From Ignavibacteriaceae bacterium (lineage in GTDB: Bacteria; Bacteroidota; Ignavibacteria; Ignavibacteriales; Ignavibacteriaceae): 6,171 nt of DNA. This document shows positions 1 through 5,802 of the stretch, piece by piece. Both the position numbers and the translations under genes were made by a program. The stretch is taken from NCBI GenBank assembly GCA_022865965.1, contig JALHTS010000675.1, forward strand, positions 1 to 6,171. Reading direction: 5' to 3'. Each line of letters begins with the position of its first letter. The first letter of the stretch is position 1. The notes below the pieces were generated by a model, which searched no databases, was not told the DNA's origin, and saw nothing but the letters and a program-made list of their open reading frames with translations.

Positions 1-492
1 CGGCAATACGGTTCAAATTTTTATTCTGTAATGCCGACAAATATGTATGGACCGAATGATAATTTTAATTTAGAAACTTCTCATGTGCTTCCCGCTTTGA
101 TTCGAAAGTTTCATGAAGCTAAAGAAACGAATTCCGACTCTGTTATATTGTGGGGCTCGGGAAAACCTATGCGTGAATTTTTATATGTTGAAGATTTTGC
201 CGATGCATTGATTTTTCTCATGGAGAATATCGAGGCTAAAGATATTTATGAAATTGGGATAACTCATTTAAATATTGGAACCAGCAAGGACATTACAATT
301 AACGATCTTGCTTATATGATTGCTGATGTTGTTGGCTTCAAGGGCAAAATTGAATATGATTCTGCAAAACCAGATGGCACACCAAGAAAATTGTTGGATG
401 TTACGAGGATTAATTCTCTCGGTTGGAAATACAAAACTGAATTAAAAGATGGGATTACTAAAGCATACGAACATTTTAGAAAAAATAATTAG
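1..492 (+). CDS. fcl: GDP-L-fucose synthase (GDP-4-keto-6-deoxymannose epimerase/reductase), C-terminal part, 5' end outside window
   Basis: This cytoplasmic short-chain dehydrogenase-type enzyme epimerises and reduces GDP-4-keto-6-deoxymannose to GDP-L-fucose, using NADPH. The frame is open from base 1 and 163 codons are present. Known family members are about 310-320 residues, so roughly the N-terminal half, with the Rossmann GxxGxxG motif and the catalytic YxxxK, lies outside. The visible part starts just after the YxxxK helix and shows typical Fcl motifs: VMPTNMYGPNDNF (residues 10-22 of the fragment), SHVLPALIRKFHEA with the conserved active-site-region His, WGSGKPMREFLYVEDFADA, and KPDGTPRKLLDVTR near the C-terminus. 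The internal ATG at base 31 is not the start, because family homology continues upstream of it. The gene lies 14 nt before gmd on the same strand, so the two enzymes of one pathway are very probably co-transcribed. Nothing suggests damage apart from the window edge. Confidence 0.95.
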   Translation, partial: RQYGSNFYSVMPTNMYGPNDNFNLETSHVLPALIRKFHEAKETNSDSVILWGSGKPMREFLYVEDFADALIFLMENIEAKDIYEIGITHLNIGTSKDITINDLAYMIADVVGFKGKIEYDSAKPDGTPRKLLDVTRINSLGWKYKTELKDGITKAYEHFRKNN

Positions 493-506
493 GATTTTAA
501 TTTCTT

Positions 507-1634
507 ATGAAAAAAGCATTAATTACCGGAATAACCGGACAGGACGGAAGCTATATTACAGAAATACTTCTTGAAAAGGGGTATGAAGTTCACGGTATTA
601 TCAGAAGAAGCAGTTCTTTCAATACGGGAAGGATTGATCATCTCTATGAAAATTCTGAAATACTGGATAAAAAATTATTTCTTCATTATGGTGATCTGGT
701 TGATACAAGTAACTTAAATCGTCTGCTTGAAAAAATTCAGCCAGATGAGATATATAATTTAGCGGCACAGAGTCACGTTAAAGTATCGTTTGAAATTCCC
801 GACTACACTGCACAAGTAGATGCACTTGGCACACTAAGATTTCTTGATGCGATAAGAGAAGTTGGTTTACGGCAGGTGAAATTTTACCAGGCATCCACAA
901 GTGAGCTTTTTGGAAAAGTTCGGGAAGTTCCTCAGACGGAAAAAACTCCTTTTTATCCTCGTTCACCTTATGGAGTTGCTAAGCTTTACGGCTATTGGAT
1001 AATTGTAAACTACCGCGAAGCCTATAATATTTTTGCAAGTAACGGCATATTGTTTAATCACGAATCGCCAAGAAGAGGAGAAACTTTTGTTACAAGAAAA
1101 ATAACAAGAGCAGCTGCACGTATTGCGGCAGGACTTCAGAAGAGTTTTTCGCTCGGAAACTTAAATGCCAAGCGAGATTGGGGATATGCGCCTGAATATT
1201 GCGAGGGAATGTGGAGAATTCTTCAACACAATATAGCAGAGGATTTCGTTCTTGCAACAGGCGAATCAAGAACAGTTAGAGAATTTGTAGTTCATTCATT
1301 TAATCATTTGGGAGTTGAGCTTGAGTGGAAGGGCGAAGGTGTTGATGAAAAGGGATTTATTAAAAAGATAGATTTTGAAAAAGCAAAATCATTGATTGAT
1401 TATTCTTTAAACAAACAAATGTATAAGTTTGATTTTAACTCAAACTTAAAACCCGGACAGGAAGTTGTAACAGTAAATCCTAATTATTATCGTCCCACGG
1501 AAGTAGATTTACTGATTGGCGATCCAACAAAAGCTGAAAAGCTACTCGGCTGGAAAGCAAAAACAAAATTTGAGGATCTTGTTCAAATAATGATTAAATC
1601 CGACATGGATAAGGTTTTGAGAAGAGGATATTAG
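507..1634 (+). CDS. gmd: GDP-mannose 4,6-dehydratase
   Basis: This enzyme catalyses the first committed step of GDP-L-fucose synthesis, converting GDP-D-mannose to GDP-4-keto-6-deoxymannose in the cytoplasm; Fcl, encoded just upstream, does the rest. The 375-residue protein has the NAD(P)-binding GITGQDGSY at 8-16 and the [15 protein letters not shown] nucleotide-binding segment at 33-47. Catalytic residues are visible as STSE at 130-133 and Y155xxxK159 in [33 protein letters not shown] (184-202) and [20 protein letters not shown] (324-343) are family hallmarks. Between about 285 and 320 it is longer than my recollection of the E. coli enzyme; I believe this longer form occurs in many bacterial Gmd proteins. 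The ATG at 507 puts the Rossmann motif at the usual distance from the N-terminus. No strong Shine-Dalgarno precedes it, so translation may be coupled to fcl. The gene looks intact. Confidence 0.97.
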   Translation: MKKALITGITGQDGSYITEILLEKGYEVHGIIRRSSSFNTGRIDHLYENSEILDKKLFLHYGDLVDTSNLNRLLEKIQPDEIYNLAAQSHVKVSFEIPDYTAQVDALGTLRFLDAIREVGLRQVKFYQASTSELFGKVREVPQTEKTPFYPRSPYGVAKLYGYWIIVNYREAYNIFASNGILFNHESPRRGETFVTRKITRAAARIAAGLQKSFSLGNLNAKRDWGYAPEYCEGMWRILQHNIAEDFVLATGESRTVREFVVHSFNHLGVELEWKGEGVDEKGFIKKIDFEKAKSLIDYSLNKQMYKFDFNSNLKPGQEVVTVNPNYYRPTEVDLLIGDPTKAEKLLGWKAKTKFEDLVQIMIKSDMDKVLRRGY

Positions 1635-1681
1635 ACGTAAAGTGCCATTTCAAAAAATAGATAAATAAAAGCAAACGTTGA

Positions 1682-1711
1682 TTGGCCAGATAAATTCATA
1701 ATGATTATAAT
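1682..1711 (+). promoter_or_regulatory. Candidate sigma70-type promoter for pepT
   Basis: A perfect TATAAT hexamer lies at 1706-1711. TTGGCC at 1682-1687 matches four of six bases of the TTGACA consensus with an 18-bp spacer. Transcription would start near 1718, giving a leader of about 38 nt before the pepT ATG. The region is AT-rich, so a chance match is possible, and promoter consensus in the likely host group may differ. A promoter is expected here because 121 nt separate gmd from pepT and the functions are unrelated. Confidence 0.4.
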
Positions 1712-1714
1712 CAT
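1701..1714. promoter_or_regulatory. 14-bp perfect palindrome overlapping the candidate -10 box (possible operator)
   Basis: ATGATTATAATCAT reads identically on both strands. It contains the candidate -10 TATAAT, so a dimeric repressor bound here would block initiation. The overlapping window 1696-1710 matches 14 of 15 positions of the PerR-box consensus TTATAATNATTATAA as I remember it, so a Fur/PerR-family operator is one possibility. No regulator gene is visible in the window, and the assignment is inference. Confidence 0.35.
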
Positions 1715-1755
1715 CAACGTACAATTAGTTTAAATTAAAATACCGGAGGTTAAAA

Positions 1756-3003
1756 ATGTTTGACCCGAAATATCAATTCACGTGTGTTAAGAGATTCCTG
1801 AAATACGTTAAGTATGATACACAATCAGATGAAGAGTCAACTTCATTTCCATCAACAGAGAAGCAGAAAATTCTTTCTAAAGATCTTGCTGAAGAATTAA
1901 AGCAGACGGGATTGAGTGATGCCCATATGGATGAGTGGGGATATGTAATGGCAAATCTTCCAGCAAATACTGATAAGAAAGTTGATCCAATAGCGTTTAT
2001 TGCACACGTGGATACTTCTCCGGCAGTAACAGGGGCAAATGTAAATCCTGTCATCCGGAGAAACTATCAGGGTGGTGATATTCCGCTTGAGAACGGCGGA
2101 TTGGTGATTAAAGAAAGTGAAAATCCTGATTTAAAGAATATGATCGGGTTTGATATAATTACCAGTGATGGAAGCACACTTCTTGGCGCAGATAATAAAG
2201 CCGGTGTTGCTGAAATCATGGACGCGATAAATTACTTATTAACTCATCCAGAAATAAAGCACGGTGATATTAAAGTATGTTTTACTCCGGATGAAGAAGT
2301 TGGACGGGGGACAGAAAAAATTGATCTTAAAAAACTTGGAGCAAAATTTGCTTACACCGTTGATGGCTCAAGTCGTGGTGAAATTGAAACAGAAACTTTT
2401 TCTGCCGATGCAGTTGTTATAAAATTCTTCGGGAAGAATATTCATCCCGGTTATGCAAAAGAAATCATGATCAACTCAATTAAAATGGCATCGGCTTTTA
2501 TAGATAGCCTTCCAAAAGATACTCTTTCTCCTGAAACAACAGAAAAAAGAGAAGGCTATGTACACTGTACAAGCACAAATGGAAATGAAGAATTAACAAC
2601 TTTAAAATTTATTATTCGTGATTTTGAAACTCCCAAGCTTAAAGAGTATGAAGAGATTCTTAAAAAACTTGCTGAAGATACTGTGGCAAAATTTCCTGGT
2701 GCAAGAATGGAGTTCCAGGTAATTGAACAATACCGAAACATGATTGAAGTATTAAAAAATCATCCTCAAGTTATGGAATACGCCGTTGAAGCAATGAAAA
2801 GTTTAAACATTGAACCGATAATGCAACCAATCCGCGGTGGCACGGATGGATCAAGATTATCTTTTATGGGATTACCTACTCCAAATATTTTTGCGGGCGA
2901 ACACAGCTTCCACTCACAAGTTGAATGGGTTGCTGTTCAGGATATGCAGGAAGCAGTTAAGCTGATTGTGGAAATTGCAAAGGTTTGGGAAGAGAAAGGT
3001 TAG
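1756..3003 (+). CDS. pepT: Peptidase T (tripeptide aminopeptidase, M20B family)
   Basis: PepT is a cytoplasmic di-zinc aminopeptidase that removes the N-terminal residue from tripeptides. The 415-residue length fits the family (about 410). Metal and catalytic residues are visible in order: H84 and D86 in AHVDTSP, the bridging D146 in GADNKAG, the catalytic glutamate with its ligand neighbour E180-E181 in TPDEEVGRG, D203 in YTVDGS, and H386 in HSFHSQVEW. The dimerisation (lid) domain lies roughly between 208 and 325 and includes the typical FFGKNIHPGYAKEIMINS. GGTDGSRLSFMGLPTPN (361-377) is another family hallmark. The start is fixed by a strong Shine-Dalgarno, GGAGG at 1745-1749, six bases before the ATG. 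The TAG stop at 3001-3003 overlaps the first unit of a heptamer array by two bases. The gene looks intact and probably has its own promoter. Confidence 0.96.
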   Translation: MFDPKYQFTCVKRFLKYVKYDTQSDEESTSFPSTEKQKILSKDLAEELKQTGLSDAHMDEWGYVMANLPANTDKKVDPIAFIAHVDTSPAVTGANVNPVIRRNYQGGDIPLENGGLVIKESENPDLKNMIGFDIITSDGSTLLGADNKAGVAEIMDAINYLLTHPEIKHGDIKVCFTPDEEVGRGTEKIDLKKLGAKFAYTVDGSSRGEIETETFSADAVVIKFFGKNIHPGYAKEIMINSIKMASAFIDSLPKDTLSPETTEKREGYVHCTSTNGNEELTTLKFIIRDFETPKLKEYEEILKKLAEDTVAKFPGARMEFQVIEQYRNMIEVLKNHPQVMEYAVEAMKSLNIEPIMQPIRGGTDGSRLSFMGLPTPNIFAGEHSFHSQVEWVAVQDMQEAVKLIVEIAKVWEEKG

Positions 3004-3057
3004 TAAGTAGTAAGTGGTAGGTGGTAAGTAGTAGGTAGTAGGTAGTAGGTAGTAGGT
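3002..3057 (+). repeat. Eight tandem heptamers, consensus RGTARGT (left arm)
   Basis: Fifty-six bases split exactly into eight 7-mers: AGTAAGT, AGTAAGT, GGTAGGT, GGTAAGT, then four copies of AGTAGGT. Every difference is an A/G exchange at the two R positions, so the unit is invariant at five of seven bases. The array starts within the pepT stop codon and ends four bases before the GGAG of the next gene. Its complement recurs, degenerate and inverted, at 3451-3478 on the other side of that gene. Its phase is broken after 3057 by ATA. Confidence 0.9.
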
Positions 3058-3073
3058 ATAGGAGCGCGAATTA

Positions 3074-3448
3074 ATGAAGAAGTCGAGCATTGAAGATTTA
3101 GAAATATATCAGTCTTCCATAGAAATAAGTGATAAAATCTGGGATTTGGTTATTCCGTGGGATAATTTTGCAAAAAACACAATTGGTAGCCAATTGGTAA
3201 GAGCCAGCGATAGTGTTGGTGCAAATATTTCCGAGGGTTATGGAAGGGGCAGCAAATTAGATAATGCTAGATTTGTAAAAATTGCCAGAGGTTCTTTATT
3301 TGAAACACAATATTGGTTAAACCAAGCAAATAAAAGAAAATTATTATCAAATGATGATTTAACAGAAATCATTTCAAAGATTGAAACTCTTCTTCCTCGA
3401 ATCAGTGCATATATAAATTATTTGTCTAAAAGTTTTCAAAAAAGATGA
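3074..3448 (+). CDS. Four-helix-bundle protein of the 23S rRNA intervening-sequence (S23) family
   Basis: The 124-residue protein has the typical length and signature of the S23 / four-helix-bundle family, which is related in fold to the Avd accessory protein of diversity-generating retroelements. Helix 1 carries DLEIYQSSIEISDKIWDL (8-25). The central hallmark is SQLVRASDSVGANISEGYGR (39-58), followed by FVKIARGSLFETQYWLNQA (67-85). A C-terminal helix runs from about 95 to 118. Family members form small basic helical bundles, often pentamers, thought to bind nucleic acid; the cellular role is unknown. The start is supported by GGAG at 3061-3064, nine bases before the ATG. The stop overlaps the next gene's start as ATGA (3445-3448), implying translational coupling. 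Heptamer arrays flank it on both sides. No 23S rRNA sequence surrounds it, so it is not an rRNA intervening sequence here, and no reverse transcriptase or variable repeat suggests a retroelement. Confidence 0.88.
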   Translation: MKKSSIEDLEIYQSSIEISDKIWDLVIPWDNFAKNTIGSQLVRASDSVGANISEGYGRGSKLDNARFVKIARGSLFETQYWLNQANKRKLLSNDDLTEIISKIETLLPRISAYINYLSKSFQKR

Positions 3449-4686
3449 CTACCAACCACTTACAACCTACTACCTACGCAAAACCAGAGCTAATGGCCCC
3501 CGCCGGTGACTGGACAATGCTGCGCGCGGCTGTTCACGCCGGTGCAGATGCAGTTTACTTTGGTTTGGATAAATTAAATATGCGTGCTAAGGCGGCTAAT
3601 TTCTCTATTGATGAGCTTAGCGAAATAGTTGCTTTTTGTAAAGAGAATAATGTTAAAACTTATCTTACGTTTAATACAATAGTTTTTGAAGAAGAAATAT
3701 CTGAAGTTGAGGAGATTCTTATTGTAGCAAAGAAAAACGGAGTAGATAGAATTATCTGCTCTGATCTTGCTGTAGCTGATCTATGTCATAAACATAATTT
3801 CCCTTTTTGTATTTCTACGCAAAGCTCTATTTCAAATTCACTTGCCGCAGATGTTTATAAAAGACTCGGCGCTGTAAGAATTGTCCTCGCACGTGAATGT
3901 TCCCTTGAAGAAATAAAAAAGATCAGAACAAAAACGGATCTTGAAATTGAAGCCTTTATCCACGGCGCTATGTGTATAGCAGTTAGTGGAAGATGTTTTA
4001 TGAGTCATCATCTTTTTGGACAAAGTGCAAACCGCGGGGAATGTGTTCAACCTTGCAGACGAGAGTATGGAGTTTATGATACAGCTACAGATAAATCTAT
4101 GCTCATTGGCGAAGATTATGTTTTATCTCCTAATGACTTATGCACTATAGAATTTATTGATCAGTTAATCGAAGCAGGAATAGATTCATTTAAGATTGAG
4201 GGAAGAAAACGCGCACCGGAATATGTTTCAAAGACGGTTTCAGTTTACAGAAAAGCAATTGATCTTTACTTCGAGGGCAAATTAACGGCGGCAAAGAAAC
4301 AAGAATTTTTATCCGAACTTGAAACAGTGTACAACCGTGGATTTTCCACGGGATTTTATTTTGGTGTTCCTTCTTCCAATGATTATGCCGGAGTTAACGG
4401 TAGCAAAGCGACAACACGAAAAGTTTATGTGGGGAAAGTTATTAATTACTACAAAGAACCAAAGGTTGCTCATATTCTGCTTGAGTCTGGAAAAATTAAT
4501 GTTAATGACCAAGTTATAATTATGGGAGAGACAACCGGAGTTATTGAAATTACAATGAAAATTTTTTATGTAAATGACAACCTTTCTGAGTATGCGACAA
4601 AAGGTGATGAAGTCACATTCGAATCATCTACACTTATAAGGCGAAACGACAAAGTTTACAAAATTGAAATCATATCTAATCATTGA
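3445..4686 (+). CDS. trhP: U32-family protein, TrhP-like tRNA U34 hydroxylase, probably frameshifted near the 3' end
   Basis: U32 proteins were long called collagenase-like peptidases. Several are now known as iron-sulfur hydroxylases, and TrhP (E. coli YegQ) makes 5-hydroxyuridine at tRNA position 34 using prephenate. The frame gives 413 residues. The core begins KPELMAPAGDW (13-23). The U32 signature EAFIHGAMCIAVSGRCFMS (169-187) leads to NRGECVQPCRR, so C177, C184, C200 and C204 are candidate cluster ligands. FKIEGRKRAPEYVSKTVSVY (249-268) is also typical, and a beta-rich C-terminal domain follows about 325. Residues 1-12 have no family counterpart and residues 3-11 or so are encoded by the right heptamer arm. 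No other start codon lies between 3445 and KPEL, and no good Shine-Dalgarno is present, so initiation probably depends on the ATGA overlap. The stop at 4684-4686 seems premature, because the apparent tail continues in another frame to 4801. Other U32 branches (RlhA, UbiU/V) fit the length less well. Confidence 0.85.
   Translation: MTTNHLQPTTYAKPELMAPAGDWTMLRAAVHAGADAVYFGLDKLNMRAKAANFSIDELSEIVAFCKENNVKTYLTFNTIVFEEEISEVEEILIVAKKNGVDRIICSDLAVADLCHKHNFPFCISTQSSISNSLAADVYKRLGAVRIVLARECSLEEIKKIRTKTDLEIEAFIHGAMCIAVSGRCFMSHHLFGQSANRGECVQPCRREYGVYDTATDKSMLIGEDYVLSPNDLCTIEFIDQLIEAGIDSFKIEGRKRAPEYVSKTVSVYRKAIDLYFEGKLTAAKKQEFLSELETVYNRGFSTGFYFGVPSSNDYAGVNGSKATTRKVYVGKVINYYKEPKVAHILLESGKINVNDQVIIMGETTGVIEITMKIFYVNDNLSEYATKGDEVTFESSTLIRRNDKVYKIEIISNH
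3451..3478 (-). repeat. Four degenerate inverted heptamers, ACYTACY on the plus strand (right arm)
   Basis: Read on the plus strand in steps of seven, the units are ACCAACC, ACTTACA, ACCTACT and ACCTACG. One matches ACYTACY fully and three match six of seven positions. ACYTACY is the reverse complement of the RGTARGT unit at 3002-3057. This arm lies inside the annotated start of the U32 gene, covering codons 3-11 and one base of codon 12. Its degeneracy relative to the left arm may reflect coding constraint, or age without renewed slippage. Confidence 0.75.
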
Positions 4687-4801
4687 ATTATACGATGCAG
4701 ATGGAACGACTAAGGCTGGAAAACATGCAACAACGCTGCCGATTAATGAAAATGTTATTGATTACAAACTCTCCACATTACGAAAAATCCAAGAACTGTA
4801 A
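4685..4801 (+). pseudogene. Detached C-terminal tail of the U32 gene in a shifted frame
   Basis: This stretch reads as 38 sense codons and a TAA at 4799-4801 in the frame +1 relative to the U32 gene. It has no start codon of its own at its left end. The product begins ELYDADG and ends DYKLSTLRKIQEL. A D-x-x-G turn followed by a short strand and a final Tyr-x-Leu-x-x-Leu-Arg-type end resembles, from memory, the C-terminus of YegQ-type U32 proteins. Joining it to the U32 frame gives 448-451 residues, close to the roughly 450 of E. coli YegQ, against 413 when separate. The stop lies two bases before the exchanger ATG, a normal operon spacing. The frame is open back to 4640, so the shift occurred somewhere in 4640-4684. 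An unrelated gene remnant is possible but fits less well. Confidence 0.65.
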
Positions 4802-4803
4802 AA

Positions 4804-5757
4804 ATGGCAATACTTGAAATAATACTTTTTATTATTGGCGGATTAATAATGCTTTTTATAGGTGCCGAAGGATTGATAAGGGGAAGCTCATCATTAGCGC
4901 TTCGCGTTGGTATCACTCCGCTTGTAGTGGGATTAACGGTAGTTGCCTTCGGAACGAGCAGTCCGGAACTTGTAGTTTGTTTAAAGGCTGCACTAGAAGG
5001 AAACGGAGATATTTCCCTCGGAAATGTTATCGGTTCAAACATTGCTAACATAGCTCTGGTACTTGGAACAGCGGCATTGATAAGACCGATGAAAGTCCAG
5101 GCTCAGGTTGTAAGACGCGAAATTCCGATAATGATAGTTGTAAGCTTATTATTAGTTCTGTTTCTGATTAACAATGAGATTAATAGAATTGAAGGCATAA
5201 TTTTTTTTATTGGAATTTTAATTTACACGGTTATTAGCGTTTACTTTTCAAGAAAAGAAAAAAGCAAAGAACTTAAAAATAAGTTTACTGAAGGCATTGC
5301 TAAAAAGCCGTTAAATATCCGGCTTGCAATCTTTTTTGTTATTGCCGGTTTAGTCTTGCTGATTTTTGGGGCTAACCTATTTGTTGAAGGTGCAGTTGCA
5401 ATCGCAAAAAATTTCGGGATAAGTCAGGCAGTAATTGGTTTAACTGTAGTAGCACTAGGAACTAGCTTGCCGGAATTAGTTACTGCCGCGGTTGCATCGA
5501 TTAAGAATGAAGCCGATATAGCCATTGGTAACGTTATTGGCTCTAATGTTTATAATATACTTTTGATACTTGGAATTACCGCAATAATTATTCCCGTTAG
5601 TGGTTCAGGAATAACAATGGTTGATCTTGGAGTAATGATTATTACTGCAGTTATCATTCTTCCGTTAAGCAGAACAGGATTTATCTTGAACAGATGGGAA
5701 GGGGCACTGTTGCTTGCCGGTTATGTGATTTATATCTATTACCTCTTACCAAAATAA
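4804..5757 (+). CDS. Na+/Ca2+ exchanger family (CaCA) inner-membrane antiporter, YrbG-like
   Basis: The 317-residue integral membrane protein has the two inverted alpha repeats that form the ion site of cation/Ca2+ exchangers. Repeat 1 has GTSSPELVV (50-58) and GNVIGSNIANIALVLG (73-88); repeat 2 has GTSLPELVT (219-227) and GNVIGSNVYNILLILG (242-257). The glutamates E55 and E224 are the expected ion ligands. About ten hydrophobic segments are visible, with a charged cytoplasmic-type loop at roughly 149-172 (SRKEKSKELKNK) dividing the halves, which matches the family topology. It likely exports Ca2+ in exchange for Na+ or H+; the ion preference cannot be read from sequence alone. The ATG at 4804 gives a normal short N-terminus before helix 1. 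The Shine-Dalgarno is weak, and the stop of the displaced U32 tail lies two bases upstream, suggesting that it was once translationally coupled to the U32 gene. The gene looks intact. Confidence 0.93.
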   Translation: MAILEIILFIIGGLIMLFIGAEGLIRGSSSLALRVGITPLVVGLTVVAFGTSSPELVVCLKAALEGNGDISLGNVIGSNIANIALVLGTAALIRPMKVQAQVVRREIPIMIVVSLLLVLFLINNEINRIEGIIFFIGILIYTVISVYFSRKEKSKELKNKFTEGIAKKPLNIRLAIFFVIAGLVLLIFGANLFVEGAVAIAKNFGISQAVIGLTVVALGTSLPELVTAAVASIKNEADIAIGNVIGSNVYNILLILGITAIIIPVSGSGITMVDLGVMIITAVIILPLSRTGFILNRWEGALLLAGYVIYIYYLLPK

Positions 5758-5802
5758 AAAAGGTAAAATCTTAATTAAACTTTAAATTCACTCCGGCTTC
5801 TT
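5758..5802. other. Short convergent intergenic region without a clear terminator
   Basis: Forty-five bases separate the stops of the plus-strand exchanger and the minus-strand antiporter. They contain the 8-bp palindrome TTAATTAA at 5771-5778 and an A-run at 5757-5762 that would be a U-run in the minus-strand transcript. No GC-rich hairpin precedes either possible U-run, so an intrinsic terminator cannot be supported although termination is expected here. Confidence 0.4.

Larger units (their letters stand above)
1675..1720. repeat. 8-bp inverted repeat spanning the pepT promoter region
   Basis: ACGTTGAT at 1675-1682 is the exact reverse complement of ATCAACGT at 1713-1720, with 30 bases between. 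The right arm overlaps the end of the shorter palindrome at 1701-1714, so the two structures would compete if formed in RNA. No T-run follows, so I do not read it as an intrinsic terminator for gmd. It could be a paired operator, or chance in AT-rich DNA. Confidence 0.4.
3002..3478 (+). mobile_element. Putative S23/IVS-like element: four-helix-bundle gene bracketed by inverted heptamer arms
   Basis: A 477-bp unit consists of the RGTARGT array, the S23-type ORF and a degenerate ACYTACY array. The last four left units (from 3031) and the reverse complement of 3451-3477 agree at 23 of 27 positions, so the transcript could fold with the ORF as a loop. Intervening sequences of bacterial 23S rRNA genes have the same plan, with an S23 ORF between complementary ends. 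Here the unit lies between pepT and a U32 gene and contains no transposase or reverse transcriptase. Mobility is inferred only from the layout and from the way the right arm intrudes into the U32 coding sequence. No target-site duplication is obvious. Confidence 0.4.

Noticed and set aside
31..33. ATG at base 31 as the true start of fcl
   Set aside because: The frame is open to base 1 and the residues before the ATG (RQYGSNFYSV) match Fcl, so the gene begins upstream of the window.
778..966. Minus-strand ORF within gmd
   Set aside because: It is a shadow of the well-supported gmd frame with no independent signals. The same applies to minus-strand ORFs at 1773-2054, 2556-2741, 3838-4050, 4309-4512 and 4755-5051 and the plus-strand ORF at 4319-4519.
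1350..1480. Extra segment in Gmd relative to the E. coli enzyme as a novel insertion
   Set aside because: As far as I recall, many bacterial Gmd proteins have this longer form before the [10 protein letters not shown] motif, and the reading frame and flanking motifs are normal.
3002..3057. CRISPR-like array
   Set aside because: The 7-bp units are directly adjacent with no spacers and no cas genes are present. It is a simple tandem heptamer array.
3002..3478. Diversity-generating retroelement, since S23-type bundles resemble Avd
   Set aside because: No reverse transcriptase, template repeat or variable repeat is present in the window, and both flanking genes are ordinary housekeeping enzymes.
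4672..4690. Programmed +1 frameshift at the U32 stop, as in the RF2 gene
   Set aside because: The context is CAT TGA A. The His-tRNA would have to re-pair on ATT, which is a poor match, and no Shine-Dalgarno-like stimulator lies just upstream. Mutation or sequence error is simpler.
4695..4817. Small ORF of 40 codons starting at ATG 4695
   Set aside because: It lies out of frame with the U32-like tail, overlaps the exchanger start, has no ribosome site and its product shows no recognisable pattern.
5758..5802. Bidirectional intrinsic terminator between the convergent genes
   Set aside because: Only AT-rich sequence with the weak palindrome TTAATTAA is present, with no stable stem next to a T-run.
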